Of a DNA stretch of 64,000 nucleotides, positions 34,857-44,579 are shown one piece after another. Origin of the DNA: JABDGV01 sp964577935 (GTDB taxonomy: Bacteria; Chlamydiota; Chlamydiia; Chlamydiales; FEN-1388); NCBI GenBank assembly GCA_964577935.1, contig CAZOAJ010000002.1, positions 94,071 to 158,070 on the forward strand, in the 5' to 3' direction. The position numbers were made by a program, and so were the translations under genes. The notes below the pieces were generated by a model. That model saw only the letters and a list, made by a program, of their open reading frames with translations, had not been told where the DNA came from and searched no databases. How positions within the stretch are numbered: the first letter of the stretch is position 1; every line of letters begins with the position of its first letter.

Positions 34857-35534
34857 ATGACCTCTAAGAAAGATGAAGCCCTCAGAATAAAAGCTGCCAA
34901 GACCCAATTCCCCTCTCCCATACTTCCATCAAATCTTACAGATGAAGAAAAAATTACAGCAATTGCAGCACATTTTCAAGAGATCATGTCGATTTTAGGA
35001 CTGGATCTTAATGATCACTCTCTCCAGCAAACACCTACTCGCGTTGCCCGAATGTATGTACAAGAGGTGTTTAAAGGAATCTCTCTCGATGCATTTCCAG
35101 AAATCTCTCTTTTCAGAGAAGATATGTCAGAGAGCAATTACCAAGGTGTTGTTGTAACTAAAGCTCGATTTACAAGCTTTTGTGAACACCACTTCGTTCC
35201 CATGATTGGGGTCGCCTGCGTCGGCTATATTCCCAGAGGCAAAGTGATAGGCCTTTCAAAGATCTCTCGTATTGTACGCTATTTTTCTGCCCGTCCTCAA
35301 CTTCAGGAACGACTTTCAGCACAGATTGCAGACTGCCTTTCAATCTTGCTCGGCCATGAAGATGTTGCTGTAACCATCCAAGCACAGCACACATGCGTAA
35401 TGTCTCGAGGAGCCAAAGATGAAAGCGGGCTCACTTCAACATCATACACCCGTGGCGTTTTTCACAGCGACGCAAACATACGTCGCGATTTTTACTCTCT
35501 TGTTGACCAGATGCTTTCGCAAGAGAAAAATTAG
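34857..35534 (+). CDS. folE: GTP cyclohydrolase I
   Basis: FolE converts GTP to 7,8-dihydroneopterin triphosphate, the first step of folate synthesis. In this 225-residue protein the zinc and active-site residues are seen in FTSFCEHHFVP (C109, H111, H112) and HTCVMSRGAK; QQTPTRVARMYVQE and IRRDFYSLV also fit. The first 30 residues are an extra polar N-terminus. It starts 29 bases after the SpoU gene on the same strand. No other folate gene is nearby. Confidence 0.95.
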   Translation: MTSKKDEALRIKAAKTQFPSPILPSNLTDEEKITAIAAHFQEIMSILGLDLNDHSLQQTPTRVARMYVQEVFKGISLDAFPEISLFREDMSESNYQGVVVTKARFTSFCEHHFVPMIGVACVGYIPRGKVIGLSKISRIVRYFSARPQLQERLSAQIADCLSILLGHEDVAVTIQAQHTCVMSRGAKDESGLTSTSYTRGVFHSDANIRRDFYSLVDQMLSQEKN

Positions 35535-35576
35535 ATAGGTACGAGCCGCGCGAAACTTAATGAATTTTCCCGCTTT

Positions 35577-36590
35577 TTATTCTGATTCAAAAATTTTGAG
35601 AATATCCTCAGAAAGGTCACGTTCATCTATATGATCAAGTAGAGCAGGCAGATTTGATTGGTTTGATCTTTTTTTCGAATCATCTTCGAGGATGAGGTTT
35701 TTTCGAGCTTGAAGGTTTGATTGAATTTCTTCATCGGCAATATCCAGTGTCAAATCTGGGCCTATTAGATGCACCACTCTAGCTTTGTTGAGTAAATCTA
35801 ATTTTTTCCATTCAAGCTTCTGTTGATCTTTTAACTCAGGAGTAAAACCAAATTTTATATAGGTAACTAAAGCGCTGGGATTAAAAGTAGACTCGAGACT
35901 TACTTTTACACAATTATGTTTTGTAATATCACTCAAAGCGGTCGTTAAAAGAATGTTTCCATATCCTTTATTATGAGATTCACTTCGTACCGCGAATAAG
36001 AGAATTTCACCTGTTGATTCGGAGCCTTGTTTGTTTTTATTGATAGAATAATGGACGGTTCCTTCTATTTGCCCAGAGTTCACATTTTCGAGAACTATAC
36101 ACCGGAAAAGTTGATTGATTATCCTAGCACGACCTTCGAGTTCGCATAAAATATCGACATCATTTTCACAATGATATAGAGGTTTAAACCATATTTTCGA
36201 GGTATTTTCATGCTCATTCCAAAACTCTATTTGAATCGGATCAGGATCCTCCTTTAGCAAGACAAAATCCGAAACATACCCACCATTACCTAAAGCAAAA
36301 ATCTCTCCTAATTGCTTATTATCCTCAAGGGACGGATATCGAAGCACAAGCCCTCTTTTTCTAAGCGCAGAAGTAATTCTATCGTCGACCCCCAAAAGAG
36401 GGTTCGTTTCCAAAGACTCTGAAGGCTGCATATCATCGATAAATCCGCTCAAATTTTGAAAATATCGAGGGACAAACAAATCATTCTCTGCATTAGAAAG
36501 ACTATCATTATGAATGAGAGGCTCTACACCTGGAAAATCGAAAGCTTTCAGAGAAGAACATCCGCAGATGTCTGAATAATAATTGTACAT
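35577..36590 (-). CDS. protein with a GNAT acetyltransferase-like domain
   Basis: The middle of this 337-residue protein (about 80-255) resembles a GNAT fold: LVLRYPSLEDNKQLGEIF at the start, EILLFAVRSESHNKGYGNIL as the acetyl-CoA pyrophosphate loop region, and SALVTYIKFGFTPEL at the end. The N-terminal 75 and C-terminal 80 residues are polar and unassigned. The leader is extremely A+T rich with no ribosome site. These traits, and its place beside a transposase relic, suggest an acquired gene or effector. Substrate unknown. Confidence 0.65.
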   Translation of the reverse strand: MYNYYSDICGCSSLKAFDFPGVEPLIHNDSLSNAENDLFVPRYFQNLSGFIDDMQPSESLETNPLLGVDDRITSALRKRGLVLRYPSLEDNKQLGEIFALGNGGYVSDFVLLKEDPDPIQIEFWNEHENTSKIWFKPLYHCENDVDILCELEGRARIINQLFRCIVLENVNSGQIEGTVHYSINKNKQGSESTGEILLFAVRSESHNKGYGNILLTTALSDITKHNCVKVSLESTFNPSALVTYIKFGFTPELKDQQKLEWKKLDLLNKARVVHLIGPDLTLDIADEEIQSNLQARKNLILEDDSKKRSNQSNLPALLDHIDERDLSEDILKIFESE

Positions 36591-36731
36591 TATTTTTGAA
36601 TTATTTTTTGATAATTATAATAAATTAAAAATTAATACAAAATAAAATCTTGCGATTAAAAGTTATACACTCTGAAAGTATGTGGCGCGAATGGCGGATT
36701 CACGTACACTACCCACCGAAGAGCACTACTT

Positions 36732-37947
36732 ATGACTGAATTGAATGCTAAAGATCTAAAATTTGCGCGAAGACTACGCCGTTATCCAGATATTCGACGC
36801 TTTGTGTAAGAGATGCCTGATACGGCTGAATTAAGGAATAATTCAGTCGAAACAACAGATGATGCTGAAGATGCCTTCAGCATGGGAAAAGCCAGACCGC
36901 ATCAAAAAAAAACATCAGGTGATATACACATCCCTCGTGCCAATCTCAATTGAAGAACAAGGCTTCCTAAAACAAGGACGTAGAGTACATCCTTTCATTC
37001 AAAAAATACCATATATCTAACAAAAGCTACTCCAGGCGACTTTCTCGAATCATTGTGGATTTTGGATCAGGGCCTCTATTTGGACAAGCTGTTAAGAGGA
37101 TTAAAGAACATTACGATGTCCAAGTTCCGGTTAGCAGAAAAAAAATCTCACTGAGAACGTGGCTAAAAAAGCAAAAAAATAATCCGCAGCGATGCAATCA
37201 GGACATATCAACGACTTGAAAAAAGCGATCAGTTCATTTCAGATGCTGATGGAGGTATGGATCCCTATTGTTGAACATGACCAAACAGTCAAAGACAAAC
37301 GAAAGAAGAAAAATGCCCTATGGAAAGCGGTTCGTATGGGAGTGCAGAGGAATAAGGAGGTCGAATGAAAATATTCTGCGGCTTACCCTATAGAAGATTT
37401 ATGCGTAGCCAAGGTTCTTGGCATTGCAGACGAAACTAAAGTCCATGTTGTAGGCAACGGGACACCTTGCATCAAAGATTTTTTTAATCGACTGTATGGC
37501 AATCGGGCTCCATATCTTGTGGACTTTTTCCACATAGCAGAATGCCTCACTCTCGCCTCTGATCTATCTAGCGAGCAAGAAGATCTGGTTTCAAGACGCG
37601 AAAGAACAAATGAAGACGGGCAAGCTGGCTGGAGTATTGAAAGACCTCTCAGCAGCTCATTTGATAGGCCCAAACCATAAGGGAATTGCGGATTGCCTGC
37701 GGCATATCAATAATAGCAATGGGCAGTTTGCCTATAAAACGCAATCGATAAAAAGCTTCCAATAGGTTCAGGCAAAGTAGAGAGCTCTCATCAAACCCTC
37801 ATTCAGTCAAGGCTGAAATTGGCAGAAAGTTGGTGGCTGGAAGAAAATGCAGAGGGCATGGCCCATTTACGAGCAAATGGGAGGTCGGCGTTATTATGGA
37901 ATGATCAAAACTGCAATAAACTTACCGAATTAAAGATGGCTGGATGA
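36732..37947 (+). pseudogene. broken ISKra4-type transposase
   Basis: Pieces of an ISKra4-like transposase occur in order but in different frames: SRIIVDFGSGPLFGQAVKRI near 37050, DADGGM..PIVEHD near 37245-37280, VVGNGTPCIKDFF and APYLVDFFHIAECL near 37450-37545, and SGKVESSHQTLIQSRL followed by WWLEENAEGMAHLRANG near 37765-37885. Several stops and frameshifts interrupt it. The end repeats were not found. It is a dead insertion between the GNAT gene and the formylglycine-enzyme-like gene. Confidence 0.85.
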
Positions 37948-38038
37948 GAGAGCACAACTTTTAATCACATCCAATATAAAGCTACATACTTGTGAGTTAA
38001 AATTTTTTCTTCGAAAAATATGTTTTTACTTGGTGCTA

Positions 38039-39100
38039 TTACTCGCTTCTTTCTTGCTCTAATTTATTCGTCATAACGCATCTAAATCCCAAGTGATTTA
38101 AACTGGTATCAGGACATGTTTTCATGCGCGCTGAAATTCTATATCCCTTGCAATAGCTATCATGACACAAAAAAGAGCCTCCCTTATGAACTCTTTTTAC
38201 TGCATATGGCTCTTCTGGATCAAAACTCACCTGAGGACCCATAGGATTTATTGAAATGCCATTTTGAGCTTTTTGCGCATAATAATTCGCATGGTAAAAA
38301 TCAGAACACCACTCCCAAACATTCCCCGACATGTCATAGAGGCCATAGGGATTTGGGGGAAAAGATTTCACTTTTGTAGTCCCAAATGAACCATCTAGTT
38401 TAGTACTTTCATGTGGGAATGTTCCATGCCATATATTCGCCATTGGAGCTTTCTCTGAATATTCGTCATTTCCCCAAGGATATTTAACCCGATCAATACC
38501 CCCACAAGCAGCAAACTCCCACTCAGCTTCGGTAGGAAGACGTTTTCCAGCCCAGCTTGCATAAGCATTCGCATCAAACCAAGAGATGTGAACGACAGGA
38601 TGCTCTTCCTTCCCCTCTATTGAGCTTTTAGGCCCCAGTGGATGTTTCCAATCAGCACCTGGCTCCCAGCTCCACCATGACCTATTGGAATTCAGAGAAA
38701 TAGGCCCCGTTGGCGGCATAAATACCAAAGATGCTGCAACCAATAACTCAGGAGCCGGAGGAGCTGTTCCCTTTGGAACCTGGCTCATAATTTCGTCGAG
38801 TGTTGGGGCTTTTTCGGCAGTCGTGATATACCCTGTAGCATCTACAAATGCTTTGAAGTCTCTATTTGTTACCGGAGTAGCATCCATCCAAAACCCATCG
38901 ACTCGAACTCGATGGAGAGGCTTTTCGTCAAATTGCGCTTCAGCGGCATCAGATCCCATAGTAAATTCACCACCAGGAATCCAGACCATGCCAATCTCTT
39001 CTTTCTTTGGGGTCTTTTCTGATGGAAGGGGCGAGCTACAACTAGTTGTAAAACTTGAAGTTATCATAAAACATAGAAGAACTAAGCAGAATCGCTTCAT
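38039..39100 (-). CDS. formylglycine-generating enzyme-like (SUMF1 domain) lipoprotein
   Basis: This 353-residue protein has a lipoprotein signal (FMITSSFTTSC, C21) and a full FGE-sulfatase domain: MVWIPGGEFTMGS, ATPVTNRDF, HISWFDANAYASWAGKRLP, EAEWEFAACGG, YDMSGNVWEWCSDFY and LGFRC. The two copper-binding catalytic cysteines of true FGE are present in GGSFLCHDSYC (C312 and C317), as in the human CHRSYC site. Most bacterial SUMF1-like proteins lack this pair, so activity on cysteine in a sulfatase-type CxPxR motif is possible. No sulfatase lies in the window. Two long hairpins lie between it and rsmB. Confidence 0.87.
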   Translation of the reverse strand: MKRFCLVLLCFMITSSFTTSCSSPLPSEKTPKKEEIGMVWIPGGEFTMGSDAAEAQFDEKPLHRVRVDGFWMDATPVTNRDFKAFVDATGYITTAEKAPTLDEIMSQVPKGTAPPAPELLVAASLVFMPPTGPISLNSNRSWWSWEPGADWKHPLGPKSSIEGKEEHPVVHISWFDANAYASWAGKRLPTEAEWEFAACGGIDRVKYPWGNDEYSEKAPMANIWHGTFPHESTKLDGSFGTTKVKSFPPNPYGLYDMSGNVWEWCSDFYHANYYAQKAQNGISINPMGPQVSFDPEEPYAVKRVHKGGSFLCHDSYCKGYRISARMKTCPDTSLNHLGFRCVMTNKLEQERSE

Positions 39101-39150
39101 GATGATGGAAGTCCCCCAAAACGGTTGCCCTTTGATATCACTTCAAATAG

Positions 39151-39180
39151 TTCATGATCAAATGTTTATTTGATCATGAA
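39151..39180. repeat. perfect 13-base inverted repeat
   Basis: TTCATGATCAAAT pairs exactly with ATTTGATCATGAA around GTTT, 50 bases upstream of the formylglycine-enzyme-like gene. It may be a second terminator for rsmB or an operator; there is no T-tract. Confidence 0.7.
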
Positions 39181-39210
39181 CCACACGACTCCCACCGCCT
39201 AAAATTGGAA

Positions 39211-39251
39211 TCCACTCTTTCCTTAGAAAAAAATAACAAGGAAAGAGTGGA
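39211..39251 (-). terminator. perfect 14-base hairpin downstream of rsmB
   Basis: TCCACTCTTTCCTT pairs exactly with AAGGAAAGAGTGGA across an A-rich 13-base loop, 12 bases after the rsmB stop. The following minus-strand sequence is TTCCAATTTTAG, so it probably ends the rsmB transcript. Confidence 0.75.
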
Positions 39252-39263
39252 CCTAGATATCGA

Positions 39264-40442
39264 TTATGAGCTAAGAGGAGCTGCTTTTTTTAAGCACACA
39301 GCAAAGAAACCATCCATACCACCTGTTTTAGGCAGGCTTTTGAAAGGCACGCCTACAATCTCAAGATTATATTCTGAACAGAAACGAGCAACCTGCTCTT
39401 CATTTTCCTCAGGAAGGATACTACAAGTTGCATATACAACATGTCCTGATGGTTTCAAGAATCGTAAAGCTTCCCTCATTACCTCTTGCTGCAATTTGAT
39501 ACAGCCATCAAGGAATTCCTGATTAAATCGCAACTTCATATCGGGATTACGTCGAAGCGTTCCAGTTCCTGTGCATGGAGCGTCAACAAATATCCAATCC
39601 ATCCTTCCTGCAAGAATTCGCTTTTTCCTCTTATCCTCGAATGTCATGGTTTGACTATTCTGAATGCCCGCCCTTCTTAACCTCTGACGAGCACTTTCAA
39701 GAGCCTCTTTACGAATATCATGAAGATATACCTGACCCTTGCCAGCTAATTTATGAGCAAATGCCAAAGTTTTACCACCAGAACCTGCACAATAATCAAG
39801 AACCTCATCACCCGGTTTTATCTTCATAAGATCGGCGATTAACTGAGATCCTTCGTCTTGCATCTCGAAAAAGCCATCTCGGAATGCTTGAAGTTGAAAG
39901 AGCTGCGCTCGTTGTTGAAGATGAAGCCCGTATGGAGAAAGCTCTGTAGGCTTCGCTTCGATTCCCTCTTTTTGTAAAAGCTCAATTAACTGGTCTCTAT
40001 TGCACTTAAGAGGATTCACTCGAAGTGTTGTTGGAGCCTCTTGATTACATGAAAGCGCGATTTCGACAGCCTTTTCCTTACCATACGCTTTTTCAATAAG
40101 TGAGTACAAAAGCTCTGGAAAACTGACACGTTGCCAAGCAGGAAGCGACTCATCCTCTAAAAACTTCTTTGGATCAAAGTCTTTAAGGTAGTTAATAACA
40201 TCTTGCCAGCACCAATCCCCTTCATGCTCCTTTTTGACCTGAGACAGAAGCAAGCCTTGCCAGCGAATAATTTGATAAATCCGTCTGCCTACATCTGCTC
40301 GATCTTTAGATCCAAGAGCAGGTGTATGACGAAAATAATTAGACAAAAATAGGTCAAAAGGACCTTTTTTGGGATCAAATTCTCTTAGGATTTGAGCCAG
40401 ATGCAGGTCCCGAAATTGTTCAGCTTTTGGCGAAATAGTCAT
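39264..40442 (-). CDS. 16S rRNA (cytosine-C5) methyltransferase, RsmB/NOP2 family
   Basis: In this 392-residue protein the N-terminal helical domain resembles NusB-like RsmB regions. The C-terminal Rossmann domain has the family motifs VLDYCAGSGGKTLA (SAM site), FVDAPCTGTGTLRRNPD and VVYATCSILPEENE, which carry the two catalytic cysteines. The reaction is m5C formation in rRNA; RsmB acts at C967, but other NOP2-family targets are possible. It is divergent from lnt across 63 bases. Confidence 0.9.
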   Translation of the reverse strand: MTISPKAEQFRDLHLAQILREFDPKKGPFDLFLSNYFRHTPALGSKDRADVGRRIYQIIRWQGLLLSQVKKEHEGDWCWQDVINYLKDFDPKKFLEDESLPAWQRVSFPELLYSLIEKAYGKEKAVEIALSCNQEAPTTLRVNPLKCNRDQLIELLQKEGIEAKPTELSPYGLHLQQRAQLFQLQAFRDGFFEMQDEGSQLIADLMKIKPGDEVLDYCAGSGGKTLAFAHKLAGKGQVYLHDIRKEALESARQRLRRAGIQNSQTMTFEDKRKKRILAGRMDWIFVDAPCTGTGTLRRNPDMKLRFNQEFLDGCIKLQQEVMREALRFLKPSGHVVYATCSILPEENEEQVARFCSEYNLEIVGVPFKSLPKTGGMDGFFAVCLKKAAPLSS

Positions 40443-40505
40443 GAGTTACTTGTGTCTGAAGTGTAAATATGTCATACAGTATATCCTAATTATACCTATT
40501 AAGAC

Positions 40506-42077
40506 ATGTTCATTTCACTCTTCATTTCTTCGCTGCTTTTGGGATTTGGTATTCCCTCTTTTTCTCAGCCACTTGCACTCGCCGCCTCATTATTTGGGCT
40601 TGTACCGTTATTATATACGAATAGAAATCTTTCATTTTCAAAGAGATTTTGGAGAGCAACTTGCACACTTTCAATCGCCTACGCCATTCAACTTTCTTGG
40701 TTTTGCTCACATCCTTATGCCTACATTTATCCTGCATGGATCCTTCTCAGTCTTTTTCTGGCGATGCAACTAGCGCTTCCACTCGCATTTCTATCGAATA
40801 AACATCTTGAGAGTCCAGCTTTCATTGGGTGGATTGCGCTTGCAATAGCTCTTATTGAATATGGAAGACATTTTGTTCTTTGCGGATTCAGTCTCTATCC
40901 ACTGGGCTTAAGTCTAACCGCTTATTCCCCATCTCGACTTTCTCTCATCTACCTCGGAATGAATGGGTTGACCTTCATTTTGGTCTTTGCTCAAGGACTT
41001 CTCACAAGAGCCTATTCCTATAAAGTAGCCATAACTCCTGCCATCATCGCTGTGTTTCTTCCCTACTTTTTTGGAGCGGTTCTTCCCCTCCCTAAAACTG
41101 TAGACCAGGGACAATTACGGGTAGGCGTTATCGATACCAATGAACCTCCAGATATCGAACCGCAAATAAACACCCTTCTTAATGCAGCCCAGAATAATAT
41201 GTACAGATTGATTCAGCTGACGGGAAGAGCAAAACAAAATGGCACTGAACTCCTTATAACGCCAGAAGTCTACATCCCCTTTTCTCCTGACAGCCAGCTC
41301 TATCCATTCAGCGAAATCCGAAAAATGATGTCACAATCAGGACTTTCATTTGAGATCGAAAGAGAAACTAATAGCACAAACAAAGTCCTTACAACTCTTG
41401 AAGCCCTTTCAGAGGTTTCGAGAGCATCTCAAATTACGCTGATCGTCGGACTTGAAGGGCGAGACACAAGTGATTCTGTTATTCGATGTTTTAACTCCGC
41501 TTACATATTCTATCCGACCCAAATTCCTTCTATTCGTTATGACAAACAGGCTCTTGTGCCTCTCGGCGAATATATTCCTTTTGACTTTCTGCAGCCGGCT
41601 CTATCTCAGTACGGCATTTTAGGAGCTTTCGAACATGGGAAAACAGCAACCATATTCCCGTTTAAACAATTCAAATTAGCCCCTACAATATGTTATGAAG
41701 AAACTTTTTCAACAATTGTTAAGAAACAAAAGCGCTTGGGGGCAGACATCATTATTAATGTCACAAACGATAACTGGTTTCCAGATTCACGCTTGCAACG
41801 AGACCATTTTGAACATGCAAGAATCATCTCTACAGAACTCGGAACAAGCCTTATACGAGCATGCAATATGGGCTTAAGCGCTATTACAGACGAAGATGGA
41901 AATGAAGTCCCTCTGAAAGAAGAAGCTCGAATAGGAACTACACGACTTCTTATAGCTCAAATGAATGTAAGAACAAGAACAACACCTTTTGAAATTATCG
42001 GGAATAAGGGATCCCTCCTCATTCTCTTGTGCTTCTGTATTTTTATGCAGCTTATCCCTTCAAAGCGCGCCAGGTAG
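40506..42077 (+). CDS. lnt: apolipoprotein N-acyltransferase
   Basis: Lnt adds the third acyl chain to lipoproteins at the periplasmic face of the inner membrane. The protein (523 residues) has about seven helices and a nitrilase-like domain. The triad is placed by LLITPEVYIPF (Glu), RYDKQALVPLGEYIPF (Lys) and APTICYEETF (Cys). Several putative lipoproteins in this window would be its clients. No clear ribosome site precedes the ATG. Its 3' end overlaps the convergent downstream gene by 26 bases. Confidence 0.93.
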   Translation: MFISLFISSLLLGFGIPSFSQPLALAASLFGLVPLLYTNRNLSFSKRFWRATCTLSIAYAIQLSWFCSHPYAYIYPAWILLSLFLAMQLALPLAFLSNKHLESPAFIGWIALAIALIEYGRHFVLCGFSLYPLGLSLTAYSPSRLSLIYLGMNGLTFILVFAQGLLTRAYSYKVAITPAIIAVFLPYFFGAVLPLPKTVDQGQLRVGVIDTNEPPDIEPQINTLLNAAQNNMYRLIQLTGRAKQNGTELLITPEVYIPFSPDSQLYPFSEIRKMMSQSGLSFEIERETNSTNKVLTTLEALSEVSRASQITLIVGLEGRDTSDSVIRCFNSAYIFYPTQIPSIRYDKQALVPLGEYIPFDFLQPALSQYGILGAFEHGKTATIFPFKQFKLAPTICYEETFSTIVKKQKRLGADIIINVTNDNWFPDSRLQRDHFEHARIISTELGTSLIRACNMGLSAITDEDGNEVPLKEEARIGTTRLLIAQMNVRTRTTPFEIIGNKGSLLILLCFCIFMQLIPSKRAR

Positions 42078-42870
42078 CTAGAAGCTTAAGAACCTGTTTC
42101 TCTGTAGCGGGTCTTAAAACAGTAAGTCCTGGTTTAATACCCTCTTCAGAAAGCTCAAAAGCTCTCATTGTATTGCATATACGACCATCAAGCCTCACTC
42201 CAACCCCTTTAATTCCTGCCATATTGCCCCAATCACCAAACATTTCAAGAGTCATCTCGCATGCTGTGATGAGAAAGATAATATTCTTTCCAGCATACTG
42301 CTCTATTGTTTCAAAAATTTTCTCGCCAATATAGTGGATGGTAGGAATCAGAAGAGGGACCGTATTCTCTTTTGGAAGTGTATGGATTGATTTCCCTATA
42401 AAACATTGCCTGCATATAGGATTTGAAAGATCTCGGACACACTTTGGTGTAAACCGACCTGAAGGACACTCATGGGGTTTTTCGCAATATGAAAAACCTA
42501 CAACGAAAATCGTATTTTCTTGAGCCATCTCCGCATAAAGTTCATCTAAGCTGGAGATGCCATATAAGAAAAAGTCATCTTCCCTTACGTAGCTTTTGCC
42601 CATGAAAAGAGATTTTAGATAGCGATAGGCATAACGTATTGGATGCTTGAGAATAAAGCGCGTAATTCGAAATCCCTCGTCCTTCTTGAGCATCCACTTG
42701 AAACTTTTCCATTTCAATCGATGTCGTGTGCGTTCTTCGATTCCGGGAATTTTTGGCAAAACCTTGAGCCCTTGAATGGGTTTCTTTTCAGCCGCATCAA
42801 GCGCTTCTTTGTCCCATTTCTCTTCAGCCTCTTCCCAAGACTTAAATGAATCCCAATACCTTTCTTCCAT
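42052..42870 (-). CDS. conserved cysteine-containing protein (CT311-like by position)
   Basis: The protein has 272 residues without signal peptide. A cysteine group YCEKPHECPSG, KCVRDLSNPICRQCFIG (about 140-170) may bind a metal or iron-sulfur cluster, and later segments LLIPTIHYIGEKIF and NIIFLITACEMTLEMFG look like a Rossmann-type core. I do not recognise a named family. It lies near the zinc-ribbon gene and tal, as CT311 does in C. trachomatis (from memory). The function is unknown. Confidence 0.7.
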   Translation of the reverse strand: MEERYWDSFKSWEEAEEKWDKEALDAAEKKPIQGLKVLPKIPGIEERTRHRLKWKSFKWMLKKDEGFRITRFILKHPIRYAYRYLKSLFMGKSYVREDDFFLYGISSLDELYAEMAQENTIFVVGFSYCEKPHECPSGRFTPKCVRDLSNPICRQCFIGKSIHTLPKENTVPLLIPTIHYIGEKIFETIEQYAGKNIIFLITACEMTLEMFGDWGNMAGIKGVGVRLDGRICNTMRAFELSEEGIKPGLTVLRPATEKQVLKLLATWRALKG

Positions 42871-42915
42871 ATCTCATCGAAAATAATGGGACGGATTATA
42901 CTCTATTGTCACATT

Positions 42916-42996
42916 AAATAGGGTGCACTAGAAATAGGCTGCACTAGACCTCAACGGATTTTTACCTAACGGTTCTTAAAGCATAGTTCTTAAAGC
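42916..42996. repeat. two short tandem duplications in a 272-base gap
   Basis: AAATAGGGTGCACTAG (42916-42931) is followed by AAATAGGCTGCACTAG (42932-42947), one mismatch in 16. GTTCTTAAAGC then occurs at 42972-42982 and 42986-42996 (period 14). The rest of the gap holds no gene. Confidence 0.85.
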
Positions 42997-43142
42997 TCAG
43001 AGATCTCTGAACTCAAACATCCTACAGACTCAAGTTAGAAAGTATCGTTTGAGAAAAATTGCCAACAATCAAATCTGCCCCTATCATCCTCGACATCTAG
43101 ACCCTATATGATCGTTGATTTTATATATCGTGAGGGAATGTA

Positions 43143-43532
43143 GTGCTGACACATGATGAATTAGAATTAGCTTGCGAATGTGGACAAGATGTTCCCTTTT
43201 CTTTAGCAGATATTTCTGAAAACAAGACGATTGTTGCGTGCCCCAGCTGCGGTAAGAAATATGGGTTTCAAGAAGGCCCGCTCACCAAAAAAATTAAACT
43301 CTTTACAGACCTCTGCAAAACCATTCGAGAAAGTGAAGAAATACTTGGTGATACAAATGTTGCCGTCGATGTTGGCCCTCATCAAGCCAAGGTTCCCTTT
43401 AAACTCTTGTTAACAAGATTGCGCTCAACTCTTGATTTGAAAATAGGAGACCGTACGCTTGTAATCTCCTATAGAACTGAGCCATCCCTTGTTGCTAAAG
43501 CATTAGAAACAAAGAAAAAAGGCTTACGCTAA
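43143..43532 (+). CDS. small zinc-ribbon protein (CT312-like by position)
   Basis: The protein has 129 residues. The N-terminal 45 form a zinc ribbon: LACECGQD and VACPSCGKKYGF give two CxC/CxxC knuckles. The rest is helical and charged without known motifs. GAGGG nine bases before the GTG start fixes it as a GTG-initiated gene. Directly followed by tal (14 bases), with which it is probably co-transcribed, as in C. trachomatis as far as I recall. Function unknown; a regulatory role is possible. Confidence 0.75.
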   Translation: MLTHDELELACECGQDVPFSLADISENKTIVACPSCGKKYGFQEGPLTKKIKLFTDLCKTIRESEEILGDTNVAVDVGPHQAKVPFKLLLTRLRSTLDLKIGDRTLVISYRTEPSLVAKALETKKKGLR

Positions 43533-43546
43533 AAGGATTGTAACCT

Positions 43547-44503
43547 ATGGCAACAAATCAGCTTGATGCTCTTAAAGAATACACCGTGGTTGTTGCGGAC
43601 ACAGGTGATTTTGAATCAATACGCAATTTTCACCCCCGGGATGCCACAACAAACCCAAGTTTGATACTACAAGCAAGCCAGAAGCCTGAATATCAACACC
43701 TCATAGATAAGGCGATAAAAGATACAGCTCACATCACCGAAAATAGAATGAATCAGTTGATTGATCAGCTCTTCGTTTTATTTGGCTTAGAAATTTTAAA
43801 AATTATACCTGGCCGCGTATCTACTGAAGTTGATGCTAAGCTCTCATTTGATGTCCAAGGAAGCATCGAGCGAGCACGAAGCCTCATTAAACTTTATGAA
43901 AAAGCAGGTGTTCCTCGTGAACGAATCCTTATTAAGCTTGCCTCAACCTGGGAAGGAATTCGCGCTGCAGAGATCTTAGAACTCGAAGGGATCCATTGCA
44001 ATATGACCCTTCTCTTTAGCCTGCCTCAGGCTATTGCCTGTACTGAAGCACGAGCGACACTTGTTTCTCCTTTTGTAGGACGAATTTTAGACTGGTTTAA
44101 AAAGCAATATAACATCTTAAACTATCCTCCGGAAGAAGATCCTGGCGTAAAATCAGTTGCAAGCATCTACAACTACTTCAAGAAATTTGGTTACAAAACA
44201 GAGATCATGGGAGCGAGCTTCCGAAACAAAGATCAGATCACTGAACTTGCAGGCTGCGACCTCCTCACGATTTCCCCAAAATTACTTGAAGAGCTTAAAA
44301 ACTCAACTGCACCTCTGCCAAGAAAGCTTACTGTCGATGAAGCGAAGAAATCCGATATCGATAAAATGATTATTGATGAAAAAGCTTTCCGATATCTTCT
44401 CAATGAAGATGCTATGGCAACGGAAAAGTTGGCTGAGGGCATTCGATTATTCTCACAAGATCTGAACAAGCTCACTCAAGAAATTCAGAAACGAATAAAA
44501 TAA
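43547..44503 (+). CDS. tal: transaldolase
   Basis: Transaldolase of the TalB type (318 residues), which moves dihydroxyacetone units in the non-oxidative pentose phosphate pathway. The Schiff-base lysine is in RILIKLAST (K130); DATTNPSLI, GRVSTEVDA and CNMTLLFSLPQA are conserved. AAAGGA ten bases before the ATG supports the start. The stop codon lies in a 7-base tandem repeat (ATAAGAT twice), and a strong hairpin follows. Confidence 0.95.
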   Translation: MATNQLDALKEYTVVVADTGDFESIRNFHPRDATTNPSLILQASQKPEYQHLIDKAIKDTAHITENRMNQLIDQLFVLFGLEILKIIPGRVSTEVDAKLSFDVQGSIERARSLIKLYEKAGVPRERILIKLASTWEGIRAAEILELEGIHCNMTLLFSLPQAIACTEARATLVSPFVGRILDWFKKQYNILNYPPEEDPGVKSVASIYNYFKKFGYKTEIMGASFRNKDQITELAGCDLLTISPKLLEELKNSTAPLPRKLTVDEAKKSDIDKMIIDEKAFRYLLNEDAMATEKLAEGIRLFSQDLNKLTQEIQKRIK

Positions 44504-44525
44504 GATATAAGATATTCATCACTAC

Positions 44526-44556
44526 GGCAGGAATCACGCGAAAGCGCATTCCTGCC
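44526..44556. terminator. hairpin terminator between tal and the 7TM-HD gene
   Basis: GGCAGGAAT pairs with ATTCCTGCC, and an inner CGC-GAAA-GCG tetraloop stem completes the hairpin. TTCTCTT follows on the plus strand. It lies between convergent genes. Confidence 0.85.
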
Positions 44557-44579
44557 TTCTCTTAAAAAGAACTACCGAC

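Noticed and set aside
37383..37673. Minus-strand 96-codon reading frame
   Set aside because: It lies antisense to the ISKra4-type transposase relic, whose plus-strand motifs explain the region.
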